Positions 1 through 12,534 of a stretch of DNA of 64,000 nucleotides are shown in pieces. The DNA lies in assembly GCA_032173965.1 (NCBI GenBank), contig CM063309.1:2365564-2429563 (forward strand), in the 5' to 3' direction. Source of the DNA: Sitta carolinensis. Its lineage: Eukaryota; Chordata; Aves; Passeriformes; Sittidae. Under the pieces are notes generated by a model that was given only the letters and a program-made list of their open reading frames with translations, was not told the DNA's origin and did no database searches. Position 1 is the stretch's first letter, and each line of letters opens with the position of its first letter. Made by a program: the position numbers and the translations under genes.

Positions 1-1894
1 TCCCTCCTCCCTTCCAAAGGCAGTGGAGGCCTGGAGGGGTCCGGGGGGGCTTTTGGCTTCCACTTTTCTGGCCTGAGATGCACATTTCACACTCTGCATC
101 CACAAGTGGGCTCCTTCTGGTTTTAACCTTGCCTCTGGCATGTCCTTCTGGTTGCAGAGTAAATTCCCTGCATGGGAATTCTGTGTTTCGTGCACAGAAG
201 AATCTTTGAAATACAAATGTTCCCCTGATAGACAAGCCTGAGCTGCTTCCTTTAGTTCCCTGCCTTTGCTCCAAGTTTCACAGTGGGGATTCTTGGTTTA
301 ATAAGAGATTTCCCAGCATCTTCCACTTTTATTGGCAAAGTGTTCCTCTTTTTCTTGAGCTCAGCTCCTTTTCTGATTTTATGGGTTTTATTGTGAATGT
401 CTTCTTCTCAATTTTGCCATTTACTGTAAACCTGGATAGCAGTTGTCAGTGGGTTATTCAGGGAGGGGTTCAGGCAGTGAAGGTGTCCTGATGAAGGGCA
501 GGACATTTCATGGTGACAGGAGGAGTTTCTTGGGTTGTTTCCTTCTTTCCCTTAAGCTACACCACTACAGAATTACAGAATCCCACTCACTGTGTTTTAT
601 CCAGCATTGAATAAGTGCAATAGATTTTTGTTAAGATAATGAAATGGAAGGTTTTCTGTTGAGATTTGGTGATGCTGAACCTCATCTCCTGGAGCAGATA
701 AAGGCAAATTCTATAAAAACCTCAAAAAAACTTGCCTTGTGGGAACATTAAAGTTTTGAGGCATTTGGAATGATGTGTGAACTGAAAAAATCCCCAGAAT
801 CTGATGTCCTTTGTTGGGAGAATTTTAACGGAGGGGATGTCCTTGAAATTAATGTTCAGCAAACCCAGGAGGTCACAGGCTGTGCAGAATTTGTCTGGTT
901 TATGAAACCTTTCAGTGTCCCTGTGTGCTGTGGCTGCTGCTGGGTTTTGGAGAGTCGGGCTGGGGGTGGCCCTGGTGCAGGGGAAGGATTTCTCTGCTGC
1001 TCTGAATTCCCCTGGAGGCAGGTGCTTTCCAAGCATTAAACCCCAGGAAAGTGCTGAGACATGATGGAGTGACAGCACAGTCATGGTCTCAATGCTGAAA
1101 ATCAAATTACTCTGATTTTCAGCTGGGCAGACTGATGATTTTTTGATTAAATCAGTTTTCTGCATAGCTTTTGTGGTTTGTTTGTAACTCAAATAGTAAA
1201 ATGTGTTTATCATCTTTCAGTGGTAGAGCTCCCTGGCAGAGCTGGTCTGAATTATCTCACTCCTGGGCCATGGTAGAGGGAGTTACCAGGTTTGGTTCAC
1301 TTTGATAAATCCATTTGTGTTCATTCAGACACAGCAGAGTTCCCAGCTGGAGAACAGGGATATATTATATCAATATTTGTCATGGAAATATTTCAGTCTT
1401 CAAATAAATTTTAATTTATAAACTTTGGTAACAGAAATAACACAATTTCTACAGTGCCCTGATGGAATATACAAATTTCTACTGTGTTAAACCAACTCCT
1501 GTTTTCAAGTTTCCCTGTCCTTGCTGTGACACATCTTTAGCTTTGCTCCTGCTGAGTTCTGGGCTGTTTGAATTCATGTGCAGCTTTAACAGAACACTTT
1601 GACAGCTCCTCCCCACAAATTAATGGACAGAACTGTCACATTCTTTGTCTTAATGTGCTGTCAACTGATGAAAGAGGCGAAAAAATGCTCAACCCAAACC
1701 AATCTGAGTAATTAAGTAATTAGTGGCTTATGAAGGTTAAACCTGAATGACCATTTGTGGCAATGGGTTCTTCTTCCAGACTGCCTTCCCTTCCTGGTGT
1801 GTTTTTTGTTACCTGTGCATTATTTCTGTCCTAGTGCAGGACTGAAAGTAGCTTGAGCAGCGGGAGAAATGACATTTGTTTCACTTTCCTTCAG
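1..1894 (+). other. CERS5: CERS5 intron, left edge of window
   Basis: This is non-coding sequence upstream of the first visible CERS5 exon. It is AT-richer than the rest of the window. It ends in a pyrimidine tract and the acceptor AG at 1893-1894. Open frames near 722-1213 and 770-1039 have no recognisable product, no paired splice sites and no family resemblance, so I treat them as chance frames. The exons encoding roughly the first 100 residues of the protein must lie to the left of the window. Confidence 0.8.
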
Positions 1895-4800
1895 TCTCCA
1901 GATGGAAAAAGGTTAGAAGGCTTGTCCAAGCAGCTGGACTGGGACGTCCGAAAGATCCAGCGCTGGTTTCGGCATCGGAGGAACCAGGACAAACCCACCA
2001 CCCTCACGAAATTTTGTGAGAGCATGTATGTTTGTGCAGAGGGGCTTCCTCCTAGAGCTCCAGCTGGGCTGGGGCAGCTGCTGCACCAGAGTGGGGCCAC
2101 AATTGCTGTAGGAGCAAATGAGTGCCGGGAGGGTTTGGAATTCTGCCCTGGTTTGTGGGCACGGCTGGGAGAGCAGAGCGGGTGCAGGAGGCGGCGCCGG
2201 GCGGCTGCGGGCACCGGGCACGGTCCTGGGGGGCACTTCAGGGTGTCCCTGTGTCCACATCGGTGTGTCTGTGTGTCTGTGTGTCCACATCTGTGTGTCC
2301 ATGTGTCCATCTGTGTGTCCATGTGTGTCACATCGTGTGTGTCTGTGTGCCCACATTCCTGTGTTGTGTCCACCGTGTTGTCATATGTCCATGTCCTGTC
2401 TGTGTCCTTTTGTCCTGTGCCATGTCCATGTCTTCTGTGTGTCCCGTGTCCTGTGTCCCTGTCCATGTCCCTGTGTCCATGTCTCTGTCCATATGTCCAT
2501 GTCTCTGTCCGTGTGTCCCTGTGTCCATATCCCCATGTCCCTGTTCCATCGTGTCCATGTGTCCTGTCCAGTGTCTCTGTGTCCATGTCTCTGTCCATAT
2601 GTCCATGTCCATGTGTCCATGTCTCTGTCCATATGTCCATGTCCCTGTTCCATATCCCATGTCCCGTGTCCATGTCCCGTGTCTGTGTGTCTATGTCTCT
2701 GTCCTGTGTCCCCATGTCCCTGTGTCCCTATGTCCTTGTGTCCATGTCCCCATGTCCCTGTGTCCCTATGTCCCTGTTCCATTCCCCATGTCCCTGTGTC
2801 CATATGTCCTTGTCCTGTGTCCCTGTCCCTGTGTCCCTATGTCCCTGTGTCCATGTCTCTGTCCCTGTGTCCATATCCCATGTCCCGTGTCCCTATGTCC
2901 CTGTGTCCCTATGTCCCTGTGTCCATGTCTCTGTCCCTGTGTCCATATCCCCATGTCCCCGTGTCCCTATGTCCCGTGTCCCTATGTCCCTGTGTCCCTA
3001 TGTCCCTGTGTCCATGTCTCTGTCCCTGTGTCCATATCCCCATGTCCCCGTGTCCCTGTGTCCATATGTCCCCGTGTCCATGCCCACCCTGGGTGTAAAT
3101 CCCGGCTCTCCCGCCCGGCGCTCTCTCCCGTTCCCGTCCCTTCCCTCAGCAGTTCCCGATGCCCTCCTGCCTTCCCCCTTTCCACACTCTCCTGCTTTTC
3201 CTCTTCCTCTCTTCAGCCCCTCCCTCAGCTCCCAGCTCCTGCAGTTCTCTCTGTAGTGCAGTAGAACCTCCTCAGTATTTTCTCCTGACTTGTTTCTCCT
3301 CTGCTGCTTTCTTTCCTTTCCAGTAACTTTCAATTCTTCCCCCAGTATGGTTTTGTCTACTTAAAGCCACAAGGTAAGAGGGACAAATACATCAGGAAAC
3401 CTCTGGGTGGCAACAGCTTTGCTTGTTGTCTCTTAAAGCTTATGAATGATGCATGTTCCCCTTGAATTTTCAATTGGCTGAATTTTATGTGTGCTGTGAA
3501 AACTCTTCAGTAGGTTTGTGTTACCTGAAATGTCTAAAACTGAAGGTGGGTGAAGGTTTTTCAAATGTCAGATGTGGGGGTTTTCCCAGTTATTTCAATT
3601 AATTTCACAAATGCTAACCAGAAGCTGATTCTATGTCCTAAGTTTAATTTTTTATTTCTTTTTTCCAGGTGGAGATTTACATTTTATTTAAGTATATTTT
3701 TTTATGGAATCAGGTTTCTCTGGACGGTGAGTTGCTCTGTCACCCACGTTGGTTTTGTGTGTGGTTGCAGTTTAATGATCCCTGATTTGGGATCCTGTTA
3801 AAGACCTTTTTTACACTATAGGGAAGCTTCTATACAGATCTGTCATTTTGGAAATATTGGGAAATTATTCTGATGATTTACCCCAGAATGTTGGAAAAAA
3901 CAAGGTGGGTTTGGGTTTTTTTTTGCTGTGGAGAGCTGCTCTTTTTTTTATCCTCTCCCTCTGGAAGGGATACAGGTTCATCTCCTTTTCTGTTTATTAT
4001 TATTAGAGCTGTATGATTATTCTAGAAATTTCCATTGCAGCAGAACTGGCATTGACAGCACAAATTAGACTTTAAATCACTAGGATTTTTTACAGTAAAT
4101 GTAGTTTGAAAGGCAGAATGAAGGTTAAATTTCAGTGAAGCACTGCTGCAGTGTCAGGTGGCTTTGGATGCTGGGGAGGAAAACACCCAGAACAAACTAG
4201 GATTTTAAATAACTAATTATTTATATATAATAAAAACCTGCCTGTTCCCTTTAGGCACCCTGGTTTTGGGACACACGACAGTGCTGGTACAACTACCCTT
4301 TCCAGGTACGAGAGAAACACCTCCTAAATTCCAACCTTATGAACAATTTCGGTTTTTATTTTAATTTTTGAATTAAAACTCTGCCATTTACTCTTTGTGC
4401 CTTTACATCCTGGTTAGGTTTGGCAGGGTTTCCTTGGCTACATCTGAGTCAGTCACTTTATGTTTTCTTGCTGCTGAGATTATTAAAAGAGGGAGAAAAA
4501 GACATAAAATCATAGTGGTAATTTATTTATTTACTGTATTTAGAGTGTGTTCCAGAGCCTGGTTTTCCTACTCCAAGAGGCTTCAGCAGGAGTTGTAAAT
4601 ATTGTCAAGGGAATTTACTCCTTTGGAAGAAAGCTCAAACACACAATTATACTTGTGTGAGTAAGCTTGGAGTAAGATCCCTGTTGCTTAAGCTTGTTTT
4701 TATTAAATCTGAATTGATTTAACTTAATGCCTCAGCAATTCTGGAGGCACAAAGTGGGATAGAAAAGGAAGAAGGAAAAAAGTGATTTTAATTTAAATTT

Positions 4801-7800
4801 TGAATTATTTTGTCTTGTAACTGTGCTCTCTGTCTGTTTTCCAGCCTCTAACATCCAGGCTTTATTATTACTATATCTTGGAGCTGGCCTTCTACTGGTC
4901 CCTCATGTTTTCTCAGTTTACAGACATTAAACGCAAGGTGAGATGAACCAGAATTGCATTAACCACTCCATAGCTACAATAAAAATAATAATAAATAGGA
5001 AAAAAAAGGGGAATGTGCCTTTCCAGGAAAGCCAAAATGCAGTGATAATTATGTTTTCTTCCTTATTTCCACTTTTGTGAGCCTCCCTTCTCTTTTGTGA
5101 GTCCTGACCTGCAGCCTGGTGTATCCTGGAGTTCCTTTCACCTTCCAGGGGACAGAGCAGCTTCACTCAGTACCTCCCAATCAAAAGTTAACAAATCATT
5201 GCCTAAAAATAGATTTAACTGGAAGGCCTGCAAGAAAACGAGCTGCTCAAAGCAGTTCCTTGCTGAAGCTGCTGAGGAATGGCAAATGCTAAGGCAAAAA
5301 TAAACGGGGTTTTGAAAGGAATTTGAAATTTGAAAGGAATTTCTCATCTCCGTGAGGAGCAGGTGATGAGTGCTTGTAGTTACTCAAATCTAATTCTGTC
5401 ATGCTGCATTCCAGGGTTTGGTTATTGTTGCTGTTGGAGAGCAGTCCCCAGTAAATCCTGGCTTATTGCTTCCTTTACACGAGCTGCAAAGCTGCAGATT
5501 TTCCCCATTTTTGCATTGGCTGTTAAAAAAAACCCCAAGTTTTTTCCATGCTGAAATATTAGCAGGTGGGACACTGTGGAATCCACTGGAGTTGCAGACA
5601 GGGGGTGATGAAAATCCTCTGGGACTCTCTTTGTAAAGGTTCATTTTGACTTTACCAGGTGGATGAGGTTCCCCACTGCAGCAGGGTGAGGTACAGGAAG
5701 CCAGGGGCTGAAGTGCAAACCAGCTCTGAATATCGTGCATTGTAAACACTTTTAGTTCTTCCTGCTGAGCTACCTGGTGTTCTGTGCCTGCTCTGCCCCT
5801 GCAGGGTGTTGTGGTTTCTCCTCTCCCTTAGTGAATTGAGAAATGGTTGTTCTGAAGATGATAAACTGACTGAAAATCCCAGGTTTTGTCTTTTTATATT
5901 GTCAGTAAGAAGGTGGAGAGTTAGTAGGGGGAGGAAAATTGTTTTGAAGATTTCATTCTGATTCTTGTTCTTTTTTCTTTTCCTTTTAGTATTTGTTAAT
6001 AAAGTTTTTATTACTTTTAAGTTTAAGCCTGCTTTGCTCTTGATTGGGAAATTTCAAATTAGCTAAAAACCCACTACACAGGGTTTGCTCACTGACAGCT
6101 GGAACAGCACTTAGATGTGTGCCAGGAGCTGAGGGCACGAGCAATGTATCTGAAAAACCAGAAAGAGCCAAAAATAAGGGTCCTGCTGTCCTCTGAGTCC
6201 TGTCTGTGGGGTCTGCAGATCAGCTGTGTGTGTGCCAGAGAGACTGTGCTGATCCCTGAGCAGGCACAGCTCTGACCTGGGCAGCACCAAAGCTCAGAGA
6301 TCTTCCTGGCAGCCTTTGTGGAGATGGTGGGAGGGTGATGAGCCTGAATCCTGTGACCCCAGTGACTCAGCTGGGTGGCTCTGCTCCAAACTTTGGCATT
6401 TGTGTGACAGCCAAGGAGTCTTCATTGGTGGTTTTCCTGTTCCCAGGATTTCCTGATCATGTTTGTCCATCACTTGGCCACGATCGGACTCATCACCTTC
6501 TCCTACATGAACAACATGGTGCGGGTTGGGACTCTGGTGCTGTGCCTCCACGATGCCTCAGATTTCCTCTTGGAGGTGAATTCCCTTCCAGATCTTTGCT
6601 GTGATCTCAGGGGAGCCAGCTGACATTCCTTTCTTTGATAAACTGCTTGAAATGTGCTGTGAAATTCGTGCTGTTGGTCCTGCCTTGTCAGCTTTTCCTC
6701 CAAGCTGCACCAGTGCTGAGAGTTGTGGAATTTGGGTTGGAAGGAGGCTTAAAGATCATCCAGTTCCACCAGCCCAGGGTGCTCCAAGTCCCATCCAACC
6801 TGGCCTTGGACACTTCCAGGGATCCAGTTCCACCAGCCCAGGGTGCTCCAAGTCCCATCCAGCCTGGCCTTGGACACTTCCAGGGATCCAGTTCCACCAG
6901 CCCAGGGTGCTCCAAGTCCCATCCAGCCTGGCTTTGGACACTTCCAGGGATCCAGTTCCACCAGCCCAGGGTGCTCCAAGTCCCATCCAGCCTGGCCTTG
7001 GACACTTCCAGGGATCCAGGGGCAGCCACAGCTTCCCTGGGTGACCTGTGCCAACACCTCAGCACCCTCTCAGAGAGGGTGATTGCATCCTCTGGCAGTT
7101 TGAAGCCATTCCCCCTTGTCCTGGGGGCCCTTGTAAATAATCTCTCCCATTGTTCTTGTAGGACCATATAAATAACAGTGTAAAAATAGTAATACAATAT
7201 AATAATCCCTCTTTGTTCCAAACTGTACAAATGCGATTGGGAGTTTTTTGCAGCTCTCCAGCTGGGTTATTACAGGAGTGAAAAAAGGGAATAATATTGG
7301 CATGTTTATTGTCTCTTGCAGGCTGCAAAACTGGCCAATTATGCCAAGTACCAACGTCTGTGTGATGCTTTCTTCATGCTCTTTGGGGTCGTGTTCATCG
7401 TGACCCGGCTGGGCATTTACCCTTTCTGGTAAGCACCTGGAGCTGGGAGGTCTTGGTTGTCCTCCCAATCCTTTCAGCAGAGCCTTTGTTTTAGATTTTT
7501 CCCAAGCATTCCAGCTGTCCCTCGAGGCAGCCTGAAGCAGCACATGGCCCAAAGGCTGTTTGGGACAGGAGGTTTGAGTAGGCACATGAAGAAATCTCTC
7601 CCCAGTCAGCTGAGGGCCTGGGAGAAGAGTCCAGAATCCCATTCACAGCTGCCCCTGCCCTGCTGCAGTGATGGCAGAGTCAGCCAGAATCTGCTCTGAG
7701 AGGCTTGAAGGATTCTCTGCCTCTCTGAAGAAGTTCTAGAAATAATTACAAGTGAGGCAGGGTCTCTTGGGGTCATTTTTGTTTGTATCTGGCTTAGTCA

Positions 7801-10800
7801 TCACTGCAGTTTGTGATTCTTAAGACACTTCTGTCCTGTCCTTGTGTTGTGACTATTCAGAAATAGGTCTGAGGTTTCTTGGGAGGTAAAACCCTGGATA
7901 AATGGCTTAGAGAGAATCATCCCATAATGAGATTCCCTCTCACCTCAGTAGGTCAGGCCTGGAGCAGTGCTTTGGTTAATGAGCTGTTGTCCATTTATTG
8001 TGTGTGGTGACAGTTTTGTTACACCATTTTGCTGTGTGCATTTATTTCCTAGGCCATGGACACCTGGCATTCCCGTTCTTTTTAGGTGCCTGGTAGGCAG
8101 CAACAATCTTTCCACTTCAGGATCAGTGTTGCAGTTAAAACTTTTGCTTATTTTCCAGTAAATGCACCAAAGGACTCTGGATGAAGAAGAGCTTTAATTC
8201 CAATATCTTCGTAGGGACAGATGAGAGTTGTTTTTGCAGCTGCTGTCTGTCATGAGGGGATGCTCTTACCTCACACCAGTGCTCAGCATCCTGTAAATCT
8301 TTAATGTGTTTTCCACTGGCTGTAATGTCACTCCTCAGCTTTGTAGAGGAATCTGGCAAGCTGCAGCAGCACTGCAGGAGCCCTGTGCTGTTCCACTGCA
8401 CGTGTATTCCCTTCCCTAATTAGTAATGTGAAACATCAGCAGATCTCTGGAATTGCATTTAATTCTTTCATAAACCTGCTATGAGTTAAATACTTCTGGA
8501 GCTGCCTTTTGGGGGATTTTGGTTCTTGTTTGAAAGGCTTGTTTTGCTTTTCTTGTGAAATGTTAAAGGCTGTGTGAAATTAATGTGGTTGTTAAAGGTC
8601 TCTCCATACCTCTCTGCATCATAAAATCTAAAGTGTTTATTAAATTGCTGAAGGACTGGCAATAACTCCCAGCAACAAGAACAGCAAAACAGTAATGAAA
8701 GAAACACAAAGCTTGGGCCATAAAGCAGTTTTGAGTCTTCCAGCTAGGCTGGAGCAATCTATAAAACTCCAAGGGAAGAGAAGGACACCCAGAGAGGGAG
8801 GGAGGCCTTCTGGGGACAAAATCCTTCCTGATCCCAGGATCCTTGAGATTGGAAAAGCCCTCCAACACCACTGAGTCCAGCCTGTGAGTGATCCCTACAA
8901 ATCAATTCCAGTGATTGTGGAATTGATCTGGTGCCACCAGACACCTCCAGAGATGGGGACTCCAAACCTCCCTGGGCAGTGCCTGCCAATGCCTGTCCAC
9001 CCTTTCCAGGAGAAATTCCTCCTGATGGCCAACCTGAACCTTTGCTGGCACACCTGAGGCTGTTCCCTCTTGTCCTGGCAGGGAGTTGTGCAGAGCCACA
9101 AGGTCCCCCCTGAGCCTCCTTTTCCCCAGCTCTGCCCCTCCAGCCCCTCAGTATTTCTCCTTGATGGCCCAGAACTGGACACAGCCTCAGTTCCCAGCAC
9201 AGAGGGACAATCCCTGCCCTGCTCCTGTGCCCATGCTATTTTTGATTGGATTTTTGATCTTTAAATCTGGGTGCAAGCTGCCCAAGCAGGAAGGTGTTAA
9301 GGGTTGTTTTGGTGAGCGGAGCAGCCTGACCTCACTTCCTGTGAAGTTGTTATAAATAAATGCTTGTGCTTTGGAGAAGCAAATTGGCAGCAGATCCTTG
9401 TGTGTGTAACCAAATTGCAGCACATTCCCATGTTCTGTTTTGTTGCTCAGTTCAAATGCTCCTAATGAGCTTTCCTCAGTCTCCTGACTCTGGCAGGAGC
9501 AGAGCAGCAGATGCTCAGCCAGACACAAACTGTCGTGCAGCTGGCACCTCCAGTCAGAGCTGGGCACAGCTGATCTGTGTTTCTGCATCTCTTGAAGGAT
9601 TTTGAACACAACCCTGTTTGAAAGCTGGGAGCTGATTGGTCCTTACCCTTCCTGGTGGCTGTTCAACGGGCTCCTGGTGACCCTGCAGGTCCTGCATGTC
9701 ATCTGGTCTTACCTCATCATCCGCACGGCCTCCAAGGCCCTGGTGAGGGGCAAGGTAAGGCTGGGGGAGGCTTCTGGGTCCCCTTTCCTGCAAGCCCCAT
9801 GAAGGAATCATGAGAAATTGGGCTTTTGAATGAGGGATGGTGTTGGTTCTTAAGGGGCTTGTGTCCAAAATTCACAAAAATGGGTTTTTTTCACCTTGAT
9901 TGCTCTGCACTTGTGAGTTCCCCGGTGTGTTCAAAGGCAGGGAGTCTCTCCTGGGCATGCAGGGGAATAACTCCATTTTCCATTATGTTCAAATGTCCTG
10001 AAATGGTGACTATGACACTGGTGTTGTGCACTCTGGAGTTTAAGGTGGTAGCAGGCTCTCTTTTGACAGCAGGAGGAACATTCAGGATGTTTCCCAGCTT
10101 CAGCTGGTCCTCAGGATGTGCTGGGGATTGTGCAGGCCCTGAGCTCCAGCACTCAGGGAAAAGGTTCCCAGGGATGCAGTGGGGTTTGCTGGTTGTCAGA
10201 AATCACAGAATGGCCTGGGTTGGAAGGGACCTTAAAGATCATCCACTTCAAGGCCAGGCTGGACAGGGCTTGGAACAACCTGGGATAGTGGAAGGTGTCC
10301 CTGCCCATGGCAGGGGGTGGCACAAGGTGAGCTTTAAGGTGATTCCAATCCAAACCATTCCATGATTCTATGAAACCAGCAAAAAAAAAAAAAACCCCAA
10401 GCTTCTTCCTATCAGATATTGATATTCTGATCTGGGTTTCTCTGAGGGCTCTGCATTATTTTGTGTTTGACTTTAGCTGTTCCTACATATGGAATGTGGC
10501 CTTGAAAAATATAAATATTCTGGTTGACTCTGGGGGCAAGCAGGTTTCAGGGGACGAGCTCTTCATCTGTTCCCCACAGCTGCTACTACAAATGCCTGAT
10601 TTTCATTCTCTGCAGCTGTTTCTGTATCCTGAGTTCTACACCTTTTCCCTTTCCTTGGTTCTCTCCTGTCCAGGTGACCTAGCCAGAGAAAGGACTCTAA
10701 GCTCTGTCTTCTTCATTCTTTTCTCCTTTTCTCTGTGCCAGATTGGAGCTGGACAGTTTCACCCTGTGCATGTAAGTGTGACCTGTGGTTCTGTTTGTTC

Positions 10801-12534
10801 ACTGAAACACGTCTGTGTCGAGGCCAAGACAAAAGCAGAGCCCTGCTCTTGGGCCTTTGGTGCCTTCTCCTTCTTTCCCTGGTCCTGACAAAGTGCTAAA
10901 ATACTGATTTTTCCAAAGGTCAGAGCAGTGTCCTGGGGCCTGCTGTCATCTGCCTGCACAACCTTCACTTTCTGCTTTTACACACCCACACACTCCAGTT
11001 TCTGTCTTTGCTCCTCATCAGCACAGCACCGAGGGGGAGAGGGCAGGAGGAATTTACTCCTTGTTGTGAAAAGGAGTCAAGCAGTCACTTCTCCCCCAAG
11101 AACAGAAAAATGTCAAGGGATTTCTGCTTCCTTCCACTGACCCTTTGAACTTCCAATGTAGCAGGAGATTGGGGAAAGATAGCAAAAGTTCTGGCAACAG
11201 GCAGAAGCCAGGACATCCAAAAATGTTCCTTGAGATCATTAACTTCACCTGGCTTCCAGCCAGATCTTCCCTGGAGTTCAACCACTTCCTGCTGCTGGAG
11301 AGCCCGAGCCCTGACTCCAGGAGAGCAGAGTAGAGTGAAATCCTGGAATCCTTGGAAAGCTGCAAGCCAGAGCTCTGGCACGTGGGAGTTCCTGAGGGCT
11401 GCTGGCTGCAGAGGGAGGGGAGTGAGCAGAGTGAGGAGCTGCCTTGGCAGAGCAGGGGCTCTCTCTCACTCTCCAGGCCCAGCTGGTGCTGGGGAGGGTT
11501 GGCTCTGGCACCTGCCACCACCCAGGGTGTGTGTTTGCACTTGGGGCTGGGTTTGTGGGCTCTTCCCTTCCCCTTCTGGCTCTGCAGGCTGCCCTGCCGT
11601 GGCACTTGGAGGAGCACACTCCTCCTGGGGAGGTTCAAAATGCCACGTGCAAGTCAAATGGAGCTGGGTTTGCAGCCAGTCTCTGAACTAAGGCATGCTC
11701 TGTAAGCAGAAATGGATCCCTGGGCTGAGGCTGCTCCTGTTCTGAGCAGGTGTTTGCTGCACCAGACACTGCCTTTGTTCTCCATCCCCTGTCCAAACAG
11801 GCTCCTGCTCCTCAGTGGGATCTCCCAGATGAAGCACAGGCTGTGGAAATGGAGGTGCTTTGTTCCAGCAGTGATGTGATAAATAAAGCTGGTTAATTTT
11901 TAAAATAGCAAAGCTGCTCCCTGTAGGACAAAATGTTCTCTCTCAAACTGACACATTGTGGTTTTTGGTTGTCGGATCCACTTGTGATTGTGGCATGAGA
12001 AATTTTTGATTCAAACCAAATTGTTTAGAAAAATGGCCTTTAACTGATCTAGAGAGGAGCTCTTGGAAGACAAGAACAATGCCAGATCTGTAATACCATC
12101 TGATCTGGTGAGAACCAGAGTGAAGTGCTTTCACAGATACCCAGAATATTTGGAAAATGGAGCTCATCTTTCCAAATTGTCTTTTTCAGTGTCTGTGTCT
12201 TGTTCCTAAGGTGATGACAGACTCCTGTTGGGAGCTTGAACTGAGCCAGGCTCAAATGTAGGAGGTAGATGTGAGTGAAGGTGGTTCATCACAGGGACAC
12301 AACCTTCTAACTGCTGCTTTCTGTCAATTTTTCAACTCCCCTTCTCCTCTCCCACTCCCCAATTCCACTGGCAATGTTCAGGTATCCAAGGATGACCGCA
12401 GTGACGTGGAGAGCAGCTCTGAGGAGGAGGATGTGACTTCCAACAGCACAAAAGGAATTTTCAGCACTTCCAGTAACGGTTCCAACCGCCTGAACGGCCA
12501 CGTGGCCGGCGGCCAGTGGACAGGAGAGGAGTAA
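1895..12534 (+). CDS. CERS5: Ceramide synthase 5, 3' eight exons (partial gene)
   Basis: Exons are 1895-2025, 3669-3726, 4255-4305, 4845-4937, 6447-6575, 7322-7428, 9598-9754 and 12382-12534 (TAA). All have GT donors and AG acceptors, and phases join without a break into 292 residues. CERS5 N-acylates sphingoid bases with (mainly C16) acyl-CoA to make dihydroceramide and ceramide in the ER membrane. Visible residues 1-43 are the end of the Hox-like domain ([10 protein letters not shown]). The TLC/Lag1 domain follows with several hydrophobic spans. The Lag1 motif in exon 6447-6575 holds the histidine pair at visible residues 119-120 and the HD..D group at 146-150, which are the expected catalytic residues. 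The tail has an acidic [14 protein letters not shown] stretch, a known CK2-type phosphorylation site in the family. Tail sequence and the neighbours COX14 and GPD1 favour CERS5 over CERS6. About 100 N-terminal residues are outside the window. Confidence 0.96.
2240..3090 (+). repeat. TGTCCC-type minisatellite in CERS5 intron
   Basis: About 850 bp of degenerate tandem repeat begins roughly 215 bp after the donor at 2026. It is built from hexamer and dodecamer variants of TGTCCC, TGTCCA and TGTCTC, with strong strand asymmetry: the + strand nearly lacks A and the complement is GGGACA-rich. It creates long open frames in several registers on both strands (for example 1853-3256 and 2122-3264). These are low-complexity artefacts and not genes. 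Confidence 0.95.
6727..7135 (+). mobile_element. CR1-type LINE fragment with an internal tandem expansion
   Basis: The segment opens with the CR1 signature 'GGTTGGAAGGAGGCTTAAAGATCATCC'-like text (GGTTGGAAGG, then AAGATCATCC). It closes with the typical 'cattcccccttgtcctgggg' region. Between these a 64-bp piece is repeated four times (separate entry). It lies in the CERS5 intron between exons ending at 6575 and starting at 7322, in the sense orientation. Confidence 0.85.
6761..7016 (+). repeat. 64-bp tandem repeat, four copies, inside CR1
   Basis: Copies start at 6761, 6825, 6889 and 6953, exactly 64 bp apart, each beginning CAGTTCCACCAGCCC. The copies are nearly identical; I see only single-base differences such as AACC/AGCC and CCTTGG/CTTTGG. 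The near identity points to recent amplification within an older element. Confidence 0.95.
8835..9235 (+). mobile_element. CR1-type LINE fragment
   Basis: Decayed CR1 text in the sense orientation: 'ccttgagattggaaaagccctcc', 'gtccagcctgtgagtgatccc', and later 'ttccctcttgtcctggc'. It lies in the 2.2-kb CERS5 intron between exons 7322-7428 and 9598-9754. Open frames in it are remnants or chance. Confidence 0.8.
10198..10394 (+). mobile_element. CR1-type LINE 3' end
   Basis: Shows the standard CR1 3' terminus: AATCACAGAATGG, GGTTGGAAGGGACC, then ATGGCAGGGGGTGG and a terminal CCATGATTCTATGAAA. An A-run at about 10381-10394 follows. It lies in the last CERS5 intron. Confidence 0.9.

Noticed and set aside
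1853..3264. Long Cys/Val/Ser/Pro-rich frames on + and His/Thr/Asp-rich frames on -
   Set aside because: Only the first 43 codons after 1895 are a real CERS5 exon; the rest translates the TGTCCC minisatellite in several registers on both strands.
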